DNA from: DATMNI01 sp035570275
GTDB taxonomy: Bacteria; Acidobacteriota; Terriglobia; Bryobacterales; Bryobacteraceae
Reading direction: 5' to 3'
Assembly: GCA_035570275.1 (NCBI GenBank)
Contig: DATMNI010000041.1
Coordinates: 1 to 18,733, forward strand
Length of the DNA: 18,733 nt
Below the pieces are notes generated by a model. The model was not told where the DNA came from. It did not search any database and worked only from the letters and a program-made list of their open reading frames with translations. The first letter of the stretch is position 1, and every line of letters begins with the position of its first letter. Below, in pieces: positions 12,468 through 18,733 of the stretch. Both the position numbers and the translations under genes were made by a program.

Positions 12468-15053
12468 CTATTCCCGCGTTATGAATTCGTCCAGGTTCAT
12501 CAGCACACTGGCCACTCCGGTCCAGGCGGCCAGTTCTATCTGGCTGCTCCCGCCGGCGGCGAACGGAGCCAGCATGGCGGCATCTTGCGGATGCTCGGCG
12601 AAAATCCGGCTCTGCTGTTGTAGATAGGACTGCAGGGCCCTAGTTTCCTTCTCATCCGGTTGCCGGCCAAGGGCAAGCCGAAATCCCAATCGGAGGCGAT
12701 CGGCCGGCGTCTGCGCATCGGTGACGATCCGGTAAGCCAGTGCGACCGCGCCTTCCACGAAGACGGGGTCGTTGAGAAGATTCAACGCCTGCAAGGAGGT
12801 ATTCGAGCGTTCGCGCTTGCAGAGCGGCACATCCGATCTCGGCGCATCGAAATTGACCAGTTGCGGATACGGCGTGGAGCGCTGGAACTGGATATACAGG
12901 CCCCGGCGGTATCGCGCGGCGCCCGTTGTCTCGTCCCAACCGGCTCCCGCTTTCTTTCCGTACCCGAGTTCGGTGACTCCCGCCGGCTGTGGCGGTCGGA
13001 TGCTGGGGCCGCCGATGTCGGTGTCGAGCAAACCGCTCACGGCAAGCGTGGAATCTCGAATCAGTTCCGCCGGGAGGCGCAGGCGCGACTGACGGGCCAG
13101 CAGCGTATTGGCGGGGTCGTTCGATTCCAGCTCAGGCCGTGCCGACGACGACTGCCGGTAGGTGGCCGAAAGCACGATCTCACGAATGGTTTGCTTACGG
13201 CTCCAGCCATGGTCGCGGAAGTCCGCCGCCAGCCAGTCGAGGAGCTCCGGATGACTTGGTCTATCCCCGCGCGTGCCGAAATCATCCGACGATTTCACTA
13301 TGCCCTGGCCGAACAGCTCCTGCCAGATGCGGTTGACCGCTACGCGTGCCGTGAGGGGATTGTCGCGGGAGACCATCCAGTTGGCCAGATCTAAACGCGT
13401 CAGATGGTCCTTTTTGGAAGGCTGCGGCAGAACCGAGGGGACCGCCGGGGTCACCTGCACTCCGTCGACGCGGTAGTCGCCGTGGACTCGCAAATACGAC
13501 GGATGCGGGTTGGGCGACTCCGCCATCGTCATGGCTTGGCTCAACTGCGGGTACTCGGTCTTCAGCGCTTTCAGCTTTTTGTCCAGTTCCTCGAATTTCG
13601 CTTCGTCGGCTTTCTTCTTCCCAACCGCGAAGAAGTAATTGCGGATGAAATGCTCAGTGAGAACCTCGCGCTCGCGTGGGGTGCGTTTCTCGTCAGCAGT
13701 GAGGAGAATTTTTTCGCCGTCCCCGCCTTCGGTCAGTTTCTTGACGACATCCCAGGCGAGGTCCCAATCCGTGTATTTCCCGGGCTCGGCGTTGGCCTGG
13801 CGAATGCGCTGTTCCCAGGCGGCCTGCAGTTCCGGGACGTGGTATTCGGTGAGCAGAACCTGCCTCTTTTGGTCGTACTCGCGGTGGCGCCGCAGATAGG
13901 GTCCCAACTCACCGGGCCGTGGCGCGTCGATATCAGCTTCTTCGACGTTATCGAAGAACGCGAACATGCTGTAGAAATCCTTTTGCGGGATGGGGTCGTA
14001 CTTGTGGTTGTGGCATTGGGCACAACCCAAGCTCATCCCAAGCCACACCACTCCGACGGTGCCCGCTCGATCCACGGTGTTGTCGAATCGGAACTGCGCG
14101 TTGTCCACCCCGCCCTCACGATTGGTGAGAGTGTTGCGGTTAAAGCCCGTAGCGATGCGGTCGGCGCTAGTCGCGTCCGGAAGCAGGTTGCCCGCGATCT
14201 GCTTGATCGTGAAGTCGTCAAACGGCATGTCGGCATTGATGGCATCGATGACCCAGTCGCGATACCGCCAGGCCCAGGGCCGGAACCAGTCCTTTTCGTA
14301 ACCGTCACTATCGGCGTACCGCGCTTTGTCGAGCCACTCGCGCGCCCATTTCTCGCCGAAGTGGGGCGATGCCAGCAGACGTTCCACCTGACGCTCATAC
14401 GCGTCCGGACGGGTATCGGCGGCGAAGGCGTCGATCTCGCCAGGGGTAGGCGGTAGACCTGTCAGGTCCAGGCTCAAACGGCGCAGCAACACGGGTCGCG
14501 GAGCCTCCGGCGATGGCTTGATGTTTTCCCGTTCCAGGCGCGCGAGAACAAACGCGTCGATGGGATTATGGACCCGGGCCGCGTCAGGCACCCGCGGCGG
14601 CGCCTGCTGCCGGATTGGCTGGAATGCCCAGTGCGAGCCTGCCTGGGCGGGCAGCGGCTGCGTCAAATGAGTACGGTCGACACCCGGCCAAAGGGCTCCC
14701 TGATCGATCCACGCGCGTATGAGACCAATCTGTTCGGAAGTCAGTTTGGCCCCGGAGGGCGGCATCTGGCCGAAGCCTGGAGCGCCCGAGACTCGAAGGA
14801 CCAGCGGACTGTCGGCGCTGTGACCCGGTTTGATTACCGGACCGGATGCACCTCCTTGGAGGGCGGCGTTGCCGTCGTCCAGCCGCAATCCGTTCATTTG
14901 CATTTTGGCGCCGTGGCACGCCTGGCACCGGCTTTGAAACACAGGAGCGATTTCCGCGAAGTCAACCTTGCGCTGAGCCGGCTCAGGCAGCGCGGGCTGC
15001 GCGGCCGCGATGAAGGAACATAGCTCTATTGTGAGGAGAAGGCGCCCAGTCAT
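12468..15053 (-). CDS. PSCyt1-PSCyt2-PSD1 cytochrome c-type protein
   Basis: This 861-residue protein has the planctomycete cytochrome c architecture. A signal peptide (1-18) is followed by PSCyt1 with haem motif CQACH (43-47) and a distal GQMPPSG (95-101). PSCyt2/DUF1549 (about 160-370) has a second motif CAQCH (344-348) in GCAQCHNHKYDPI. PSD1/DUF1553 (about 565-830) contains LANWMVSRDNPLTARVAVNR, ELFGQGIVKSSDDFG and SHPELLDWLA. It is probably exported to the periplasm, where the haem motifs could be loaded with haem c; the overall reaction is unknown. ATG 15053 begins the signal peptide. The DUF1501 gene follows after 2 nt. Upstream is a decayed beta-propeller gene on the same strand, perhaps once part of the same operon. 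Confidence 0.94.
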   Translation of the reverse strand: MTGRLLLTIELCSFIAAAQPALPEPAQRKVDFAEIAPVFQSRCQACHGAKMQMNGLRLDDGNAALQGGASGPVIKPGHSADSPLVLRVSGAPGFGQMPPSGAKLTSEQIGLIRAWIDQGALWPGVDRTHLTQPLPAQAGSHWAFQPIRQQAPPRVPDAARVHNPIDAFVLARLERENIKPSPEAPRPVLLRRLSLDLTGLPPTPGEIDAFAADTRPDAYERQVERLLASPHFGEKWAREWLDKARYADSDGYEKDWFRPWAWRYRDWVIDAINADMPFDDFTIKQIAGNLLPDATSADRIATGFNRNTLTNREGGVDNAQFRFDNTVDRAGTVGVVWLGMSLGCAQCHNHKYDPIPQKDFYSMFAFFDNVEEADIDAPRPGELGPYLRRHREYDQKRQVLLTEYHVPELQAAWEQRIRQANAEPGKYTDWDLAWDVVKKLTEGGDGEKILLTADEKRTPREREVLTEHFIRNYFFAVGKKKADEAKFEELDKKLKALKTEYPQLSQAMTMAESPNPHPSYLRVHGDYRVDGVQVTPAVPSVLPQPSKKDHLTRLDLANWMVSRDNPLTARVAVNRIWQELFGQGIVKSSDDFGTRGDRPSHPELLDWLAADFRDHGWSRKQTIREIVLSATYRQSSSARPELESNDPANTLLARQSRLRLPAELIRDSTLAVSGLLDTDIGGPSIRPPQPAGVTELGYGKKAGAGWDETTGAARYRRGLYIQFQRSTPYPQLVNFDAPRSDVPLCKRERSNTSLQALNLLNDPVFVEGAVALAYRIVTDAQTPADRLRLGFRLALGRQPDEKETRALQSYLQQQSRIFAEHPQDAAMLAPFAAGGSSQIELAAWTGVASVLMNLDEFITRE

Positions 15054-15116
15054 GCCACTTGCAATTGTAACGCTCCGCGGTCATTGCGATCCGCCTTTCG
15101 CTCTTTGCCGATCCTC

Positions 15117-15372
15117 TCAGAACGGTCCCAGCGGTTCGGCGAGATCGGCAAGAGCCCGGAGATGCTTGCCGCTATCCACAGCGAGCACCTCCGCGGTCTG
15201 GTTACCAAGCGCGGAGACGAAGAGCCGTTTTCCTTTCACATCGGCGCTGAAGCGATCGATTCGGCCATTGACATTTTGCAGTTCAAGCCGGCCTGTCCGC
15301 AACTGCGGTTTGTCGCTCCTGTCCAAGAATGACGCCCGTCAACAGAAGCAATGTTGTCAGCGAGTATTTCAC
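15117..15372 (-). pseudogene. Decayed YncE-like beta-propeller gene (N-terminal part)
   Basis: A GTG at 15372, with AGGGA upstream, opens VKYSLTTLLLLTGVILGQER, a good signal peptide, but this frame stops at 15283. A one-base shift leads into LELQNVNGRIDRFSADVKGK and RLFVSALGNQTAEVLAVDSG, which matches the first blade of secreted YncE-like/NHL beta-propellers (usual form NGRIDHLAVDVKGxRLFVAALGNNTVEVID). That frame ends at 15117 after AEPLGPF, where intact relatives would continue for about 250 residues. Frameshift plus truncation mean no functional propeller. It lies 64 nt upstream of the PSD1 gene on the same strand, so its promoter may now drive the PSD1-DUF1501 operon. Confidence 0.7.
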
Positions 15373-15438
15373 GGATTTTCCCTGGCGCCAATGGTAAGCT
15401 CGGTCCGGAGGATGTCCGGGAGAGCTACACGTGTGCCG

Positions 15439-16704
15439 ATGAATACGTTGGCGAGCATCTTGAACCGCAGCGCCCTTCAGCATCTCACCCGTGACGGCGC
15501 ACTGTTGTTCCTCACGCGATTCGCTCGGCTGTTCTCTTACGGCGCGCTCTCAGTAGTATTGGTCTTCTACTTGACCGGCCTCGGCCTCAGCGAATCGCAG
15601 ACCGGAATACTTTTGACTTTGACGCTGCTGGGCGACACCCTGGTGTCACTGTTTCTGACGACTCAGGCTGACCGGATCGGGCGGCGACGGATGCTCATCA
15701 CGGGGGCAATTCTGATGGTGGGCGCCGGCCTGATCTTCGCATCGACGAACAACTTTCTGTTCCTGGTGGTGGCTGGCACTATCGGCGTCATCAGCCCAAG
15801 TGGAAACGAAGTGGGGCCTTTCTTATCGATCGAGCAAGCGGCCCTGTCTCAGGTAATTCCTGCTCGACAGCGCACAGCCGTATTTGCGTGGTACACGCTT
15901 ATCGGAGCGGTCGCAACTGCGGCGGGCTCGCTGTTTGCCGGGTTGCTCACTCAAAGGCTCCAGCAGGCCGAGGTCACGCCTGTCGGGAGCGAACGGGCAA
16001 TCATCCTCGTCTATGCAGCTCTGGGATTTCTCCTCACCTTGCTCTTCAGCCGCCTCTCCTCGGCTGCCGAAGCACATCGAGATGCAGGCGGCAGCACAAC
16101 CGTGAAGGGCTCGCTTGGCATCGGGTCTTCCCGCGCTGTTGTCCTCAGGCTATCGGGCCTGTTTGCTCTCGACGCGTTTGGGGGCGGCTTCGTGGTTCAA
16201 AGTTTCGCCGCGTATTGGTTCTATCTTCGTTTCGGCGTGAACCCCGGTACGTTGGGCGGCATTTTCTTCGGAGCGAATGTGTTCGCGGGCGTTTCAGCCT
16301 TGGTGGCGTCGCGGTTGGCCTCGCGGTTCGGCCTGGTTAAGACAATGGTGTATACGCATCTCCCCTCCAACATTCTGCTGATCCTGGTGCCGCTGATGCC
16401 GAACCTTTCCCTAGCCATCCTGGTGCTTCTGCTGCGTTTCAGTATCAGCCAGATGGATGTACCAACCAGGCAGTCGTACACCATGGCCATCGTTCGCGCG
16501 GAAGAGCGATCTGCCGCCGCGGGCATAACGGGAGTGGCCCGAACCACGGGCGCCGCCCTGGCTCCGGTGTTTGCCGGACTTCTGTTTGCCAGGCCCTCGC
16601 TGATCAACCTGCCCTTCTTCATCGCCGGGGCGCTGAAGATCGCCTACGACCTGCTGCTCTACAGAGCATTTGTGCGCCTCCAACCGCCCGAGGAAGTGGA
16701 GTAG
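15439..16704 (+). CDS. MFS transporter
   Basis: This 421-residue protein is a major facilitator superfamily inner-membrane transporter. Hydrophobic segments fit about 12 membrane helices, including SYGALSVVLVFYLTGLG, LITGAILMVGAGLIFA, AWYTLIGAVATAAGSLFAGL, AIILVYAALGFLLTLLF and LAILVLLLRFSISQMD. The loop between helices 2 and 3 carries the motif A core DRIGRRRM (78-85), and VPTRQSYTMAIV is the matching segment in the second half. The substrate cannot be read from the sequence. The start is uncertain: ATG 15439 is used, but GTG 15433 sits 8 nt after GGGAGAG and is a good alternative. The frame stays open back to 15010 through DNA antisense to the PSD1 gene. It is divergent from the PSD1 operon across the beta-propeller remnant. 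Confidence 0.9.
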   Translation: MNTLASILNRSALQHLTRDGALLFLTRFARLFSYGALSVVLVFYLTGLGLSESQTGILLTLTLLGDTLVSLFLTTQADRIGRRRMLITGAILMVGAGLIFASTNNFLFLVVAGTIGVISPSGNEVGPFLSIEQAALSQVIPARQRTAVFAWYTLIGAVATAAGSLFAGLLTQRLQQAEVTPVGSERAIILVYAALGFLLTLLFSRLSSAAEAHRDAGGSTTVKGSLGIGSSRAVVLRLSGLFALDAFGGGFVVQSFAAYWFYLRFGVNPGTLGGIFFGANVFAGVSALVASRLASRFGLVKTMVYTHLPSNILLILVPLMPNLSLAILVLLLRFSISQMDVPTRQSYTMAIVRAEERSAAAGITGVARTTGAALAPVFAGLLFARPSLINLPFFIAGALKIAYDLLLYRAFVRLQPPEEVE

Positions 16705-16908
16705 GTTTTTAGGCGCCAGACCATCCCTCATTTCTGCCCTTGGAAAGGTCTGCGGCGCAGCAATCGGTAAAGGTCTGGGGGTGCCACCATGATGCAAAGG
16801 CAACGACCCTGGATTCGAATCGTATCCTCCAAGGTTTCTCGCCCGAGACAGAAAAGGGTCCAGCACCACAGCCTCCAGGCAGGCTGCGTGCGAGATAATC
16901 GGTAGCGG

Positions 16909-17292
16909 ATGGATCAAGGTCGCTGGCTGCGAATCTCTATCTGGGCTGTGGTTGGCCTGTTTACGTTGATGGGCGGCTGCCTGATCGTGGATTCCTCCGG
17001 GCCAGACAGTCAAACCTACGGAACGATATTGTCTACGCGATTCGTGGAAGGGATGACCACCACTACCGAAATGAAAGTCGGCGACGTGTCAGTACCGATC
17101 CGAACGGAAATTCCAGGAGCATGGATGGCCGCGATTGACTCGCCGATCTTGGGCCGGATCGAGTTGGCAGTCGATCATGACAAACTGCGGGCGGGGCAGC
17201 GGGTAAACCTGAAATACCACGTCGGGCGGTTGAGCGGCCGGCCGGAAGTGGTTGGGCTACGTCTGCAATCCGAACTGTTTGGAGAGCATTGA
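16909..17292 (+). CDS. Small membrane-anchored or lipoprotein, unknown
   Basis: The 127-residue product has one N-terminal hydrophobic segment (IWAVVGLFTLMGGCLIV, about 11-27) followed by a soluble part. Cys24 in LMGGC could be a lipobox cysteine, but Met at -3 is not ideal, so a simple membrane anchor is as likely. The soluble part has a beta-rich pattern (TYGTILSTRFVEGMTTTTEM, VPIRTEIPGAWMAAIDSP, LRAGQRVNLKYHVGRLSG) typical of small extracytoplasmic beta-sandwich proteins. I do not recognise a family. It starts 204 nt after the MFS stop; the spacer shows nothing gene-like. Composition matches its neighbours, and the clean frame argues for a real gene. Confidence 0.65.
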   Translation: MDQGRWLRISIWAVVGLFTLMGGCLIVDSSGPDSQTYGTILSTRFVEGMTTTTEMKVGDVSVPIRTEIPGAWMAAIDSPILGRIELAVDHDKLRAGQRVNLKYHVGRLSGRPEVVGLRLQSELFGEH

Positions 17293-18035
17293 ATTGGATA
17301 CGACAGAAGGCCCGGCGCCACCGACGGCGGAGGGGTTCTGGAGCGGTCGTACATGCCGCCACGGTGTCCAATGTTTCAGTACTTCCGGGTCGCGCCCACC
17401 GGCGTAACTATCTGTCCATCGTACACATGCTGGCCGATGTGATGAAGCCAGGCGTATTAACGCAGAGGCGTGCTCGTTCAAGGCCGGTCTGCACGATGTC
17501 ACCAGCGGTCAAGGAAGTTGGGCCATCAGCGCCGGTCTTCCCGGACGTCATCGCGTTCACCAGCGTCCGCCCAGTTGACCGAAAGTGGGCTTCTCTTCCC
17601 TTAGGCTGGAGTGGCTGCCGGAGGAACCGAATCCAGTTGACTACTCCAGCCCAATCTTATCGTTGACAGCTTGCCGCAACCGCTGCTTGCAGCCCAGGTA
17701 TCCGTCTTATTACACGGCCTTCCGGCGTTTCAACCTGTGGATGCTTGACAACTACGGCATCCACACCGCTGTGTGCCCCAGCGCGCACGTCGCAGGAGCG
17801 CTTTCAACCGCATTCGGTTTTCGCCCCGTGCATCGTGCCGGTTGTGGTGCCAGCCCGCCGAACAAATGCCAGTTATTTGACACCGGACGACACTCTGTAT
17901 GTCGTGCCGCGATTCAAACCTACTGTGTTTCCAATGCATCCACGGTCAATCTCAGCCAAAGAAAAGTGGCACATCCGATGCTTCTCTAGGGAACAACGGC
18001 TGCTAGCCGGAAATCCAGCGCGAAGGTGACAATCA
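17293..18035 (+). other. Degenerate 740-nt spacer with gene remains
   Basis: No intact gene is visible. Open frames exist in all three + frames but switch from one to another and are rich in Arg, Ser, Pro and Cys. The only recognisable part is a PAP2-phosphatase-like fragment near 17697-17826 (own entry). The right end contains AAGGTGA (18023-18029), the ribosome-binding site of the radical SAM gene. Confidence 0.5.
17697..17826 (+). pseudogene. Remnant of a PAP2-type phosphatase
   Basis: In one + frame (phase of 17585-17989) the translation reads YPSYYTAFRRFNLWMLDNYG, then IHTAVCPSAHVAGALSTAFG. This matches the segment of membrane PAP2 (type 2 phosphatidic acid phosphatase) proteins that carries the catalytic PSxH motif, usually HTSVFPSGHVxxA; here the preceding Phe is Cys. 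No membrane helices or second catalytic motif (SRxxxxxHxxxD) follow in any frame, and the upstream 400 nt have no clean frame, so the gene is broken. The identification rests on about 40 residues and memory of the family. Confidence 0.5.
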
Positions 18036-18733
18036 ATGACCGCGACCCCTAAATTCCGTATCGACATAACCATTAACGATCTCTTAAGAAGTGCGAATCA
18101 GCGGCCGCCGGCTCCGGTCCAGCCCAAAGGTTTTTCTCTGCCTAATCCGGTGTTCCCGCAGCATCCGAAGCGGCTGATCGACCCAGGTCCTGACGTCCCG
18201 CCTGAAAGGCGGAAATGGGGGCTTCAAGACATCTACCGCACCTCCCGCGGCTGGCTGCTCCCTTATTTGCGATCTCGCGTGCTCCCGGGAGAATTTCACC
18301 CGATCACCGCGTATCTCTTCATCGAGTATAAGTGCAATCTCGACTGCTGGTATTGCTGGTCGTACGACAACAAGATCAAGGGCATGACAGAAGACGTGGC
18401 GCGCCGCTCCATCGATTGGCTCCACGACCACGGATGCCGTGTCCTGGCCCTGATGGGCGGCGAGCCACTCCTCCGGCCGGAATTCGTACACAAGGTCGTT
18501 TACTATGCCGCCAAACGCGGTTTTTGGGTCTATATCGCCACGAACGGCCGCCTGCTAAAGCCCGAGCTCGCCGACCGGCTTGGCGATGCAGGCGTTTCCG
18601 CATTCAACTTCGCCATGGACGCGTGGGATCTGAAACCGGGCCTACCAAAGGCGCTGGTGCCCGCCCGGAAGAACCTGGAATACATCCTGCGCAAACAGTA
18701 CGTGAACGGATACGTCGTCTTCTTCAATATCAA
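18036..18733 (+). CDS. Radical SAM enzyme (5' part, runs off the window)
   Basis: The first 232 codons are present and the frame is open to the right edge. The radical SAM cluster motif is CNLDCWYC (Cys100, Cys104, Cys107; CxxxCxxC), which binds the [4Fe-4S] cluster for S-adenosylmethionine cleavage. It is followed by LALMGGEPLLRPEF with the SAM-contacting GGEP (141-144) and by YIATNGRLL, the usual third-strand motif. About 90 residues precede the barrel, including Pro-rich stretches and RKWGLQDIYRTSRGWLLPYL, longer than in minimal radical SAM proteins. ATG 18036 has GAAGGTGA at 18022-18029. The C-terminal domains that would show the substrate are outside the window, so no specific function is assigned. 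A degenerate spacer lies upstream, so it is probably the first gene of its transcript. Confidence 0.92.
   Translation, partial: MTATPKFRIDITINDLLRSANQRPPAPVQPKGFSLPNPVFPQHPKRLIDPGPDVPPERRKWGLQDIYRTSRGWLLPYLRSRVLPGEFHPITAYLFIEYKCNLDCWYCWSYDNKIKGMTEDVARRSIDWLHDHGCRVLALMGGEPLLRPEFVHKVVYYAAKRGFWVYIATNGRLLKPELADRLGDAGVSAFNFAMDAWDLKPGLPKALVPARKNLEYILRKQYVNGYVVFFNI

Noticed and set aside
10651..12627. A 658-codon + frame
   Set aside because: From about 11035 it is exactly antisense to the DUF1501 gene, whose family motifs are unmistakable. Its own translation has no recognisable domain and its first part is Arg/Pro/Ser-rich.
13404..14456. A 350-codon + frame opposite the PSD1 gene
   Set aside because: Antisense to a gene with clear haem motifs and family segments; no motif of its own.

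Overview
The window is GC-rich bacterial chromosome, most likely from an Acidobacteriota member of the Solibacter/Bryobacter type. This rests on gene content, not on a marker gene. It holds a Planctomycete-type cytochrome c (PSCyt1/PSCyt2/PSD1) gene paired with a DUF1501 gene, a short orphan protein with the N-terminal 'NRxNAxKS ... GKAxSxxNAL' signature, a UPF0158 protein, a YXWGXW-type secreted protein and many decayed gene fragments between intact genes. I recognise no tRNA, rRNA or CRISPR array.

Layout. Positions 1-162 are the possible end of a gene entering from the left. A two-gene unit follows on the + strand (319-1431): an orphan family protein and a GH24 (T4-type) lysozyme with Cys in place of the usual catalytic Asp. 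From 1432 to 2523 the DNA is degenerate: a gene broken by two frameshifts, and a decayed copy of the 3' end of topA. A Phd-type antitoxin/VapC toxin pair (2524-3215, - strand) sits between that copy and topA itself (3302-6091, -). The topA gene carries a 117-codon in-frame insertion that splits its first zinc ribbon. dprA (6160-7347, -) lies upstream of topA, and a UPF0158 gene (7512-7973, +) diverges from dprA across a repeat-rich spacer.

From 7986 to 9855 all genes are on the - strand: a DinB-like protein, and an ArsR-type regulator followed by a short-chain dehydrogenase that it probably controls. A secreted low-complexity protein (10217-10603, +) ends in a clear rho-independent terminator. 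The DUF1501 and PSD1 genes (11035-15053, -) are 2 nt apart and form an operon for exported proteins. A decayed beta-propeller gene lies immediately upstream of them. On the + strand follow an MFS transporter (15439-16704), a small membrane or lipoprotein (16909-17292), a 740-nt degenerate stretch with the remains of a PAP2 phosphatase, and the first 232 codons of a radical SAM enzyme that runs off the right edge.

The most unusual structure is the insertion in topA. It is bounded by a 5-bp direct repeat and a 10-bp inverted repeat and may be a domesticated piece of mobile DNA. The second is the partial topA 3' copy on the far side of the toxin-antitoxin pair. No multi-gene undescribed system is evident; most of the interest lies in gene decay, duplication and insertion.
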